NCBI RefSeq assembly: GCF_013141775.1
Contig: NZ_WHOB01000093.1
Coordinates: 1-64,000, forward strand
DNA length: 64,000 bases
Origin: Paenibacillus phytohabitans
GTDB lineage: Bacteria; Bacillota; Bacilli; Paenibacillales; Paenibacillaceae
Direction: 5' to 3'
The translations under genes and the position numbers were made by a program. Positions 25,403 through 33,669 of the stretch are shown one piece after another (positions within the stretch are counted from its first letter, which is position 1; the number at the start of each line of letters is the position of its first letter). A model generated the notes under the pieces. It was not told the DNA's origin and made no database searches. It worked only from the letters and a program-made list of their open reading frames with translations.

Positions 25403-26287
25403 ATGCCGAAGACGATCAGAGGCTCCATTACCGCAGGGGGACACGAGATCAGCATTACGAACCCGGATAAGCTGCTATGGCCTGAACCCGGCATCACCAA
25501 GCAGATCTATCTGCTCAAGCTGGCCGCGCTCTCTCCATATCTGCTGCGCTACTGCCAGGGAAGGCTGCTCACGGTAATCCGCTACCCTCATGGTGTTCCG
25601 GGGATGTCCTTTTACCAGAAGAATGCCCCCGAGCCGCTGCCGGAATTCGTGCATACAGCAACTCATGAGAATATTACCTATATTGTGCTGCAGGGGCTCC
25701 CGGAGCTGCTCTGGCTCGGCAATCTGGCCGCGCTCGAATTCCATCCCTCACTGCATTATGCGGGCAGTGAGCTCCCCTGCGAATGGATGATTGATCTGGA
25801 CCCCTCGCTTGAGGTCGAGCCGCGCATTATGGAGGCAGCCGCTACGGTGGGCGAGGTACTGAAGTCCCTGGGACTGGCCTCTGTACCCAAGACCTCCGGT
25901 GCCACCGGTGTGCAGATCATTGTTCCGGTGGAGCCGGGAGTCACCTTCGACGGCCTGCGCCGGGTAGGCCATTTCGTCGGCCGCTATGTTACGGAGAAGC
26001 GTCCCGATCTGTTCACTTTGGAGCGCCTGAAGAAAAACCGCGGGGACAAAATCTATTTCGATTACCTCCAGCATTACGGCGGCAAAACTCTTGCTGCCCC
26101 ATACACCCCGCGGGCCCGTCCGCTGGCAACCGTCTCAACGCCCCTCCTGTGGGAGGAAGTGCAGCGTAACGTCAAGCCTACCGATTACCATCTGCTGAAC
26201 ATTGAGGAGCGTCTGACCCGGATGGGCGATCTTATCGCCCGGGTCCCTCCCCAGCCGGTGGGTGATATTATTGCCAAGCTGCCCTGA
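25403..26287 (+). CDS. LigD-type DNA polymerase (primase-polymerase domain)
   Basis: 294-residue stand-alone polymerase module of the archaeo-eukaryotic primase fold. The metal-binding pair Asp131 and Asp133 is in WMIDLDPS; KTSGATGVQI (163-172) and KIYFDYLQH complete the active site. The family fills gaps and adds nucleotides at ends before ligation. It has its own AAGGAGG ribosome site, 138 bp after the ligase gene, and a terminator follows. Together with ku and the ligase gene it makes a complete three-protein NHEJ set. Confidence 0.92.
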   Translation: MPKTIRGSITAGGHEISITNPDKLLWPEPGITKQIYLLKLAALSPYLLRYCQGRLLTVIRYPHGVPGMSFYQKNAPEPLPEFVHTATHENITYIVLQGLPELLWLGNLAALEFHPSLHYAGSELPCEWMIDLDPSLEVEPRIMEAAATVGEVLKSLGLASVPKTSGATGVQIIVPVEPGVTFDGLRRVGHFVGRYVTEKRPDLFTLERLKKNRGDKIYFDYLQHYGGKTLAAPYTPRARPLATVSTPLLWEEVQRNVKPTDYHLLNIEERLTRMGDLIARVPPQPVGDIIAKLP

Positions 26288-26306
26288 GAATGGCCCTGAG
26301 GACAGC

Positions 26307-26347
26307 AATAAGCCCGCAGTTACCTGTACTCTAGGCTGCGGGCTTAT
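26307..26347 (+). terminator. Terminator of the NHEJ cluster
   Basis: AATAAGCCCGCAG pairs with CTGCGGGCTTATT. It ends the plus-strand ku cluster and could also act for the minus-strand gene whose stop lies at 26480. Confidence 0.8.
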
Positions 26348-26479
26348 TTGGCGTCCAGCATATGGACGGAAGGTATTATATATGAGAATACGGCGCAGCA
26401 AGCACAGGCCGCCGCATTGATTACTCTGACGTTCGTAAATATACCTTCCTTCGGAAGCGCTCCGGTTATACCGAACTCG

Positions 26480-27388
26480 CTAATGGATTGCTTTTTTCTT
26501 AAAGCGGCCGCCTTTGACATCATGGATATTACCGATCGCGATGAATGCGTCAGAATCCCAATCTTCTACAATGGACTTAAGCTTGGCTTCTTCCAAACGG
26601 GTAATGACTACAAAGATAACTTTCTTGTTATCGCCTGAGAATCCGCCTTCACCATCCAGATACGTCACTCCGCGTCCCAGACGCTCCGTCAAGGCTTCAC
26701 CGATATCACGGAATTTATCACTGATAATCCATACCGATTTCGACTGATCCAGACCTTCAAGTGTAATATCTATTAATTTAAAAGCAATGTAATAGGCAAT
26801 CAGCGAGAACATCGCATTATTCCAGCCGAAGACAAAACCCGCGCCGGAAAGAATAAACAGGTTGAAGAACATTACAACTTCCCCTACGGAGAACGGAAGT
26901 CTCTTGGACACAAGGATGGCCACAATCTCAGTACCATCAAGCGATCCTCCATAACGTACCACAAGTCCGACCCCGACTCCGAGGATTACCCCTCCGAATA
27001 CTGCAGCAAGCAGCGGTTCAACCGTAATCGGATTCACAGGATGGAGCAATTGGGTACCAATGGACATTACAACTACAGCAAATAGAGTAGATAAAGCAAA
27101 GGTCTTACCAATCTGCTTATAACCGATCACCAGAAACGGCAGGTTAAGCAGTGTCAATAAAATACCCAGAGGTATATTGAAAATATGGGACAACATAATG
27201 GAAATACCGGTTATTCCGCCGTCAATCAACTCATTGGGAACAAGAAAAATCTCAAGCGCAACAGACATCATGGCCGCTCCGATGACAATCATCACAATCC
27301 GCTGGGCCAGCTTCGCTGTCTTGAAGGCTCCTGATTTCTGAGGCTTCTTCTGTTCCTCACTCGTAAAGATTTGTTGGCTTACAGTCAT
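26480..27388 (-). CDS. YitT-family membrane protein (DUF2179)
   Basis: 302-residue protein with five or six N-terminal membrane helices (from RIVMIVIGAAMMSVALEIFL) containing the family motif PNELIDGGITGISI. A soluble C-terminal DUF2179 domain follows (about 215-290, including VTYLDGEGGFSG and FVVITRLEEAKL). Molecular function is unknown; the family is widespread and multicopy in Bacillales. A GGGGGAG ribosome site precedes the ATG. Single gene. Confidence 0.88.
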   Translation of the reverse strand: MTVSQQIFTSEEQKKPQKSGAFKTAKLAQRIVMIVIGAAMMSVALEIFLVPNELIDGGITGISIMLSHIFNIPLGILLTLLNLPFLVIGYKQIGKTFALSTLFAVVVMSIGTQLLHPVNPITVEPLLAAVFGGVILGVGVGLVVRYGGSLDGTEIVAILVSKRLPFSVGEVVMFFNLFILSGAGFVFGWNNAMFSLIAYYIAFKLIDITLEGLDQSKSVWIISDKFRDIGEALTERLGRGVTYLDGEGGFSGDNKKVIFVVITRLEEAKLKSIVEDWDSDAFIAIGNIHDVKGGRFKKKAIH

Positions 27389-27556
27389 AGAACTCCCCCT
27401 ATAAATAGTATATCTAAGAAGTATACGAAAGCAGACTTCACAGCTGCGCTTTCTCCCCTTTGCTTCTTATATTCCTATTATATCATAAAGGAAGCTCAAA
27501 TAACGCATGGAACTTGATATAACCTTCGATAAACGATGCTTACTTCACCTTTTATG

Positions 27557-28987
27557 TCATAAAAGCGGCGATAAGAGCTGACAGAGCCCCTCAATCAGTT
27601 TGACATTATGCGCTCTCTCTTTAAACTTTTTGGGATCGATGAATTCGCTGTGCTTCAGGTCTTGGCTGAAGTCCTCTGCCAGTTGCGCAATAATCGCCGG
27701 ACGGAGCAGAATAGCCGTCAGTTCAAAGTTGGAATAGAAGCTGCGCATATCCAGATTCGCACTGCCAACCGTTGCCAGTACGTCATCAATAATCATCACT
27801 TTCGCGTGCATGAAGCCTCTTGTATAGCGGTAGAACTTCACTCCGGCATCCTGCAGATTCTCAAGGTAAGACAGGGTTGCCTTATACACCAGCTTGTTGT
27901 CCGGCTTCGCCGGGATAATGATCCTCACATCCACTCCGCTGAGCACCGCATTCTTGAGTGCCCGGCAAATGGCCGGGTCCGGAATGAAATACGGGGAGGT
28001 CATCCAGATGCGCTCCTTCGCCGCACAGAGTGAAGCGAAAAACATCTCCTGTGTGGCATCAACCGCCCCATCGGGCCCGCTGGCTACAATCTGTACAGCA
28101 TCCGGCCCGCTGCAGGTATGAACAGGAAAAAACCGCGGATGGCTCATAGTGTCACCGGCTGCCAGTCTCCAGTCTTTGAGAAACACATATTGCAGATGAT
28201 ACACAGCATCCCCTTCAACACGAAGATGCGTATCTCTCCAATAGCCCATCTTAGGGTCTTTTCCCAGATAATCATCACCTACATTCATTCCCCCGGTGAA
28301 GCCCGTCAGCCCGTCGACCACGAGTATCTTGCGGTGATTGCGGTAATTGAAGCGGCGGTCCAGCAGCGAAGTAAGCGGCGGCAGAAAAAAGTGAACCTGC
28401 ACTCCTGCGTTCTTGAGCGTATTCACGAATCTCCGGCTCAGCTGATGACTCCCAAGCCCATCACATAGCAGACGCACCCTAACCCCCTGACGCGCCTTGC
28501 GGATCATAATCTCCTGAAACTGCCTGCCAATATCATCATCCCGGAAAATATAAAACTCCATGTGGATATGCTCTTGCGCATTCTCCATAACCTCCAGCAT
28601 CGCCTTATAGGCGTCCCCGGCATTATTGAGCACCTGACATTGATTATGGCTTGTAATGTGGCTTTCTGACAGGCCTGAGAGCAAATGCAGCAGTTCTTTA
28701 CGGTTCTCAAACCCCGGATTCCCGGTATCTGCCGTGCTTTTGACGATATGGATTTTGCCGGCAACATGGGCGCGGATCTCCCTCAGCAGGGACACACACC
28801 GTTTGCCAAGCTTCCGGCTCTGCCAATAATCCCGCCCGAGGAAATAATAGAACAGCAGCCCCAGCGGCGGACAGCAGAAGGTAATGCATATCCAGGCCAA
28901 TGCCCTCTGCGGACGGCGGAACTCCGATATAACGATAATGGCAATCTGTATGATAAAAAGACTTAAGATAACTGCGAATATCCTCAT
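27557..28987 (-). CDS. cls: Cardiolipin synthase
   Basis: 476-residue phospholipase-D-superfamily enzyme that joins two phosphatidylglycerols into cardiolipin. It has two N-terminal membrane helices and two HKD motifs: HRKILVVDGLTGFTGGMN (about 215-232) and HAKVMIIDDVLATVGSAN near residue 395. Length is typical for Firmicutes Cls. AGGAGG lies upstream of the ATG. Single gene on the minus strand, divergent from the M23 peptidase gene. Confidence 0.94.
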   Translation of the reverse strand: MRIFAVILSLFIIQIAIIVISEFRRPQRALAWICITFCCPPLGLLFYYFLGRDYWQSRKLGKRCVSLLREIRAHVAGKIHIVKSTADTGNPGFENRKELLHLLSGLSESHITSHNQCQVLNNAGDAYKAMLEVMENAQEHIHMEFYIFRDDDIGRQFQEIMIRKARQGVRVRLLCDGLGSHQLSRRFVNTLKNAGVQVHFFLPPLTSLLDRRFNYRNHRKILVVDGLTGFTGGMNVGDDYLGKDPKMGYWRDTHLRVEGDAVYHLQYVFLKDWRLAAGDTMSHPRFFPVHTCSGPDAVQIVASGPDGAVDATQEMFFASLCAAKERIWMTSPYFIPDPAICRALKNAVLSGVDVRIIIPAKPDNKLVYKATLSYLENLQDAGVKFYRYTRGFMHAKVMIIDDVLATVGSANLDMRSFYSNFELTAILLRPAIIAQLAEDFSQDLKHSEFIDPKKFKERAHNVKLIEGLCQLLSPLL

Positions 28988-29200
28988 CCCGGGCCTCCTA
29001 AAAGTTATGTTATTGAAGATGATCTACTACAGGTCTTGCCGTAACTCTCCTTCTTTATTCAAGCAAACCGTTGTCATGTTCGCCAGAGGAATGGAATACA
29101 TAGAGTAGTAGGACGAATCGGATGAGCCCCGCTCTATAGCAATGTTGGATTCACTCAGTTCATACCACGCGGCTGCTAAAGGCCGCAGGAAGGAGATGTT

Positions 29201-30424
29201 ATGAAGAGTCAGCCCGATCATAAAAAGATTACGCTGCTCGTCGTCCGTGAGGCCGGACGGCCGGTCAGACAGCTGCAGCTGTCCAAGCCGCTTGCCTTCG
29301 CCCTGCCTGCCGCAGCTGCCCTGTCCCTCTCCAGTCTGGTCACCTCCATGCATATTCATGCCTCCCGGTCCATTTCCGAGCTGGAGGCCGAAGCTGCGGC
29401 ACTATCGCTGACGAATATCCGGATGGAGCTCAAGGTCGCCGACAAGGACCAGGCGCTGCTGCAGCTCCGCAGCCAGGTGACCGAGCTCTCGGAGGAAGCC
29501 CAGAGCATTAAAGACAAGCTGAAGAGTGTCTCTGAACTGGAGCAGCAGCTGCAGTCGCTGATTGAGAAAGAGACGACCTCTTCTTCCGGTACAGACAATG
29601 AACCCACTGCCTCTGCAGCTTCTGCCGCAAGCAGCCAGCCGTTCATTGCCGCATCAGCCAAAGTTGCTGCAAGCGGAACTAAGGGAGACGTCAAGGGAAC
29701 CATAAGCCGTTCAAGTACGGCTCCGTTCCTTGCAGAGCATCCATCAGACACCTCTTCCGGCACTTTGTCTGCAGTTGATTTCCGTTTCGGGGTAGTTACC
29801 GCTGCATTAGGAAGTACAGTGCCCCCCCAGGTCGGCGGGGAGTACATTGCTGTATATGCCAATGACCCGCTGGAGCTGGTTCAGGAAACAAGAGACGACT
29901 ACGAAGAAATAAAAACGATGCTGGAGGAAATGGTCAGCCGTATCTCCACTACAATTACAGAGGCCGAAAAAGCCAACACCCTGGAGGCTAACCTGCAGGC
30001 CAAGAAGGCACGTGAAGAAAAAGCGAGACTGGCCCCGGCTGTCCTCTGGCCCACAGGCTCGAAGGTGATCACCTCCAGCTTCGGTTATCGTTCCGATCCC
30101 TTCAAGGGGGTCTCTGCCTACCACTCCGGAATCGATATTGCCGGCCGCATCGGTGACCCTGTATACGCAGCGATGGAAGGTGTGGTCACTTCTGCCGACC
30201 AGCTGGGCGCCAGAGGCAAATATATCATTATCAAGCATGCGAACGGGCTGGAAACCTGGTATATGCATTTGAACGGCATGGTGGTCTCGCCCGGTGACAA
30301 GGTCAGCAAAGGGGAGCAAATTGGTATGCTCGGCAATACCGGACGCAGCACGGGTCCCCATCTCCATTTCCAGGTTGTGAAGCAGAATAAGCCGGTGAAT
30401 CCGCTGAATTATGTTAAACCTTAA
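29201..30424 (+). CDS. Membrane-anchored M23 (LytM) metallopeptidase with coiled coil
   Basis: 407-residue protein. An N-terminal hydrophobic anchor (about 28-48) is followed by a long coiled coil (about 55-125), a Ser/Ala-rich linker and a C-terminal M23 domain (about 275-405). The zinc ligands are visible in HSGIDI and in HLHF near the end, so the peptidase looks catalytically competent. Such enzymes cut peptide cross-links in peptidoglycan outside the membrane. GGAAGGAG precedes the ATG. The bactofilin gene follows after 22 bp. Confidence 0.9.
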   Translation: MKSQPDHKKITLLVVREAGRPVRQLQLSKPLAFALPAAAALSLSSLVTSMHIHASRSISELEAEAAALSLTNIRMELKVADKDQALLQLRSQVTELSEEAQSIKDKLKSVSELEQQLQSLIEKETTSSSGTDNEPTASAASAASSQPFIAASAKVAASGTKGDVKGTISRSSTAPFLAEHPSDTSSGTLSAVDFRFGVVTAALGSTVPPQVGGEYIAVYANDPLELVQETRDDYEEIKTMLEEMVSRISTTITEAEKANTLEANLQAKKAREEKARLAPAVLWPTGSKVITSSFGYRSDPFKGVSAYHSGIDIAGRIGDPVYAAMEGVVTSADQLGARGKYIIIKHANGLETWYMHLNGMVVSPGDKVSKGEQIGMLGNTGRSTGPHLHFQVVKQNKPVNPLNYVKP

Positions 30425-30446
30425 GAATACAAGGAGGAATGCAGGC

Positions 30447-30896
30447 ATGTGGAACAAACGCAAACAAAGTGCTCCATATAAATCGACCGATTCACTTATC
30501 GGACATGGAGGCACACTTGAAGGTAAAGTCCATTGCGATACCAATCTGCGGATTGAAGGGAATTTCAGCGGGGAAATCCTGTGCCAGGGGACAGTTACGG
30601 TCGGCGAACAGGGAACGGTCCACTCCAGCATTAAGGCGCAGGAGGTTATTATTGCCGGCAAGGTCTACGGCGACGTGACCGCCAACCAGAAGCTGATCAT
30701 GACCGAAACCGGACAGCTGCACGGTAATATCGCAGCCGGCGCACTGAGTATTATGGAAGGCAGCGTGCTGAACGGGTCCGTAGCCATGGCCGAACAGCCC
30801 GCCACAGAGACAGCGGGCGGGCTTCAGGCAGATGGTTCTGCGGACAAGGCAGGTAAGCGGGGTTCCCATAAACAGAACAAACTGGAAGCAGGCTGA
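30447..30896 (+). CDS. Bactofilin
   Basis: 149-residue polymer-forming cytoskeletal protein. The core (about 18-115) is a right-handed beta-helix with repeating short strands such as SLIGHGGTLEGKVHCD and LRIEGNFSGEILCQG. A polar, low-complexity tail follows. I start at ATG 30447 because AAGGAGG lies nine bases upstream; the open frame extends back into the peptidase gene. Bactofilins scaffold wall enzymes, and pairing with an M23 peptidase gene is known in several bacteria, so the two probably work on cell shape or a localised wall feature. Confidence 0.9.
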   Translation: MWNKRKQSAPYKSTDSLIGHGGTLEGKVHCDTNLRIEGNFSGEILCQGTVTVGEQGTVHSSIKAQEVIIAGKVYGDVTANQKLIMTETGQLHGNIAAGALSIMEGSVLNGSVAMAEQPATETAGGLQADGSADKAGKRGSHKQNKLEAG

Positions 30897-30951
30897 GCGG
30901 GCATAACCCCGCATATGCTTGCTTCCAGTCCTTGTGCAGCCCTGTATTACA

Positions 30952-31743
30952 TTAAGCAGCGACATCTCTTTTACGGAATACAACCCAAGAGACTAGCATG
31001 AAAATAACGTAATACACCGCGAGGACAGCAATTGCGAATCCTAACGTAGCGCCTCCGGGGCCGGTGTCCGACAGCAGATAGCCGCTTAGATTCATATGGG
31101 CAAAAATCAGATAGTTGGCCCACTCATACCGTTCCGGGCTGAAGATGGCGATAAAGATATCTTTGGTGAACATGATGGACAGCGACAGTACAATCGCAAG
31201 GCCGCTGGAACGGAATACGCTGGAGATCATAAAGGCAATGGCTGCTGTGAGAAACAGCTCAATGTAGGCGCACATAATCGTCAGAAAAACGTATTCCCCC
31301 TGGCTCCAGGCCATCGTCGGCCCCCCTATCGAATCCACGGCCGAGGACGAGAAAATCAGGGCTGAGCCATAACCAAACACGATCAGCAGCAGAGTGCTGA
31401 ACAAGCTGAAGAGCACCATCGATATATATTTCGAGAGCAGGATTTTGGAGCGGCTCCAAGGGCGGATCAGCAGCAGCTTAATCGTTCCCCAGGTGAATTC
31501 GCCCGCAACGGAGTCAGCAGCCACCAGGGCTGTGAAGATGGTGTTCAGGAAAAAAGCAATAGCTACGGTAGTCTGGAAGCTGTCCCATAAACCGATCGTT
31601 ACCTCATTGCCTCCGCTGGTGAAATGGATTAGCGCCGGAAACAGCGCACTCATAACCGCCAGAATGAACAGCATAATCCATGTGCGCAGACGTCTGTAAA
31701 TTTTGATATTCTCATTATGTATGAGAGCAGCGAACTCACCCAA
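30952..31743 (-). CDS. ABC-2 type transporter permease
   Basis: 263-residue membrane protein with about six helices, including WIMLFILAVMSALFPALIHF and a C-terminal ALGFAIAVLAVYYVIFMLVS. It fits the bacitracin-exporter-like (BcrB/YxlG) permease type. TTG 31743 is chosen as the start because GGAGGTGAAGG lies just upstream and it overlaps the ATPase gene by only 8 bp; longer frames reach 31854 inside the ATPase gene. It pairs with that ATPase. Substrate unknown. Confidence 0.8.
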   Translation of the reverse strand: MGEFAALIHNENIKIYRRLRTWIMLFILAVMSALFPALIHFTSGGNEVTIGLWDSFQTTVAIAFFLNTIFTALVAADSVAGEFTWGTIKLLLIRPWSRSKILLSKYISMVLFSLFSTLLLIVFGYGSALIFSSSAVDSIGGPTMAWSQGEYVFLTIMCAYIELFLTAAIAFMISSVFRSSGLAIVLSLSIMFTKDIFIAIFSPERYEWANYLIFAHMNLSGYLLSDTGPGGATLGFAIAVLAVYYVIFMLVSWVVFRKRDVAA

Positions 31744-32662
31744 TGCCTTCACCTCCTGTAATCTCCAAGAATTGATCTTCCAGTGACCGGAACAGCGGCT
31801 TGATGCTGTACACTTTAATTCCGCCGGCCACCAGCTTCGCGTTGAGCTCGGCAATTTCCTCCCGCACCGCCTCTACAGCAATACCCCCGTCCTTTACCAC
31901 GCCACGGCCCATCAGTTCCAGCGCAGCTTCAGGCTGATCTACTTCGAACAGGGTCTCACCCACCGGCACCAGCACATTGCCTACAGCCTTAAGCTGTTTC
32001 ACTTCGATCAGGCGGCCGTTCTGGATAATCGCCACACTATCACACATGAGTTCCATTTCAGCGAGTAAATGGCTGGAGACAAAAACAGTAGTACCTTCCT
32101 TCTGGCACAGCAGGCGCAGATAATCGCGCAGCTCGCGGATGCCCTGCGGGTCCAGCCCGTTGGTCGGCTCATCGAGAATCAGCAGCTTCGGCCGGTGCAG
32201 CAGTGCCTGGGCCACACCCAGCCGCTGGCGCATCCCCAGAGAATAGGTCTTAACCTTGTCGTTGATTCTCTGGCTGAGGCCTACCAGCTCTACTACTTCA
32301 TTAATCCGCTCCTTGGTCACACCGGGGACCATGCGGGCATACTGGCGCAGATTCTGGTATCCGGTAAGGAACTTGTACATTTCCGGATTCTCCACAATCG
32401 CCCCTACATTCGCTATCGCTTCTTCAAAATGATCTTTAATACTGCGTCCGCAGATGAGAATATCCCCGCGGCTAATGGAAATAAGCCCTACCATCATGCG
32501 GATGGTAGTTGTTTTACCGGCACCGTTCGGACCCAGGAATCCGAAGATTTGCCCGGGTGGAATATCGAGGGTCAAGTCGCTGATCAGCGTTTTGGAGCCG
32601 ATCTTTTTGGTAACTCCCATCAGGCTGGCCACAGGTTTCACAACTTCTGCCGTATTCGGCAT
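31736..32662 (-). CDS. ABC transporter ATP-binding protein (BcrA-like)
   Basis: 308-residue ATPase. Walker A is GPNGAGKTTT, the signature is YSLGMRQRLGVAQALLHRP, Walker B is LLILDEPTNGLDP, and the switch His is in VSSHLLAEM. The C-terminal extension after about residue 225 is typical of the drug/lantibiotic exporter ATPases. It is translationally coupled to the permease. A 217-bp repeat element lies 58 bp upstream of its start and may overlap the promoter. Confidence 0.9.
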   Translation of the reverse strand: MPNTAEVVKPVASLMGVTKKIGSKTLISDLTLDIPPGQIFGFLGPNGAGKTTTIRMMVGLISISRGDILICGRSIKDHFEEAIANVGAIVENPEMYKFLTGYQNLRQYARMVPGVTKERINEVVELVGLSQRINDKVKTYSLGMRQRLGVAQALLHRPKLLILDEPTNGLDPQGIRELRDYLRLLCQKEGTTVFVSSHLLAEMELMCDSVAIIQNGRLIEVKQLKAVGNVLVPVGETLFEVDQPEAALELMGRGVVKDGGIAVEAVREEIAELNAKLVAGGIKVYSIKPLFRSLEDQFLEITGGEGIG

Positions 32663-32720
32663 AACTTCACTTCCTTTCGTCGGTTTGGATGAAACGGACT
32701 TGCGCTTTCGGATAAGGTGA

Positions 32721-32937
32721 CTAATAGAAGAACTGAAGAGGCTCCAATGCAGATGTTAGCCGTAACTGCGGTGAATGTTTGGACTTCCGGCCGCTGTTGT
32801 CTGCAGATTTCTTGATTCATACCGCTTTTAGCGGTGGAAATCCGCAGACAAAGGCGGACGCTACCGCTCCTACAGTTCCAAACTTCCCCTCCGCTACTCC
32901 CATCTTAATATTGTCTCTTTCAGTTCAAGCTATATTA
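32721..32937 (+). mobile_element. MITE-like element, copy 1 (217 bp)
   Basis: This is the first of two related elements; the other (46708-46926) is inverted and 219 bp. Ends are diverged versions of CTATATAGNNTGAA in inverted orientation (CTAATAGAAGAACTGAA here, and the complement of TTCAAGCTATATTA). The centre folds as nested hairpins: outer GTTTGGA/TCCAAAC, middle TTGTCTGCAGATTTC/GAAATCCGCAGACAA, inner ACCGC-TTTTA-GCGGT. It has no coding capacity and sits between the ABC ATPase gene and the repeats downstream of gltB. Confidence 0.75.
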
Positions 32938-33033
32938 ACCTTATCGCTGTATCAGCAACCCGTTTCATACATTTTTATATTCTACCATAGCTTTCCTTTT
33001 TCCTGAAATTAGGAAAGAAATGCAGTAATAGTA

Positions 33034-33083
33034 AAAGGGACAGTATCTTCCCCGTGTTGTACGGGTAAGAATACTGTCCCTTT
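33034..33083. terminator. Long hairpin downstream of gltB
   Basis: AAAGGGACAGTAT pairs with ATACTGTCCCTTT and an inner CCCGT-GTTGT-ACGGG caps it. On the minus strand TTTTACT follows, so it could end a gltB transcript that has read through about 590 bp of repeats. It could equally be a repeat hairpin. The 1-kb gene-free stretch 32663-33669 consists of this hairpin and the repeat features listed separately. Confidence 0.6.
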
Positions 33084-33189
33084 GGTTGAGAGACATAGTG
33101 TATTGAACTAGTAGAACATCAGAACCAAAGAAGTGAGTTCAATTTACAATGCAGCAATCAATGTATTCAGTTTCAAATGAAAACTCAGG

Positions 33190-33376
33190 ATAGTTGTATA
33201 ATGTACAGTTAAAAACAGCGATAAAAACGCTTGTATCTTATAACTGTAGTTTATACAACTAAATCTGCCAGAATTGGTGAAAACCATCTACAAACGGCAT
33301 TTTAATTGTACGAAATACAACTATACGAAGAATCGGTTGAAAATCAGACGATTTAGTTGTATAAAGTGCAATTAAG
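33190..33376. repeat. Array of four 25-bp palindromes
   Basis: Four units (about 33190-33214, 33240-33263, 33301-33325 and 33352-33376) fit left arm TTTARYTGYA, any five bases, right arm TRCARYTAAA. Centres are spaced about 50, 62 and 51 bp. An example is TTTAGTTGTA-TAAAG-TGCAATTAAG. The same unit recurs in the spacer at 46323-46510. Possible flanking ends related to CTATA...TTGAACT lie near 33093 and 33549. Confidence 0.75.
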
Positions 33377-33442
33377 CCTACCGGATAATCCGTAATGGGG
33401 TCACTGCAACCCTCAGCAAGAGATCTACCAAGGTCGTTTTCA

Positions 33443-33549
33443 CTATATAGAGTGAACTTAAGAATCCAACTTGCTGCATAGGCGAAATTCTTGCTCCACA
33501 AGAGGTTCGCCCAGCGGCTGCCCATCATTCTTAAGTTCAGCCCATATAG
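33443..33549. repeat. 107-bp element with inverted ends
   Basis: CTATATAGAGTGAACTTAAG at the left is mirrored by CTATATGGGCTGAACTTAAG (complement) at the right, with the inner GAACTTAAGAAT/ATTCTTAAGTTC perfectly matched. The ends resemble those of the 217-219-bp elements, so this may be a short internally deleted member of one family. No coding capacity. Confidence 0.7.
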
Positions 33550-33669
33550 TTTAAATTAAATCTGACGCTATACCAGGCCGTACGGATGTTCAATTATTAG
33601 CAATTAACAGCGGTGAATTGGGTTATCTATACGGGCTGGCTGTCCGTTATTAATTACTGCTGCTTATCA

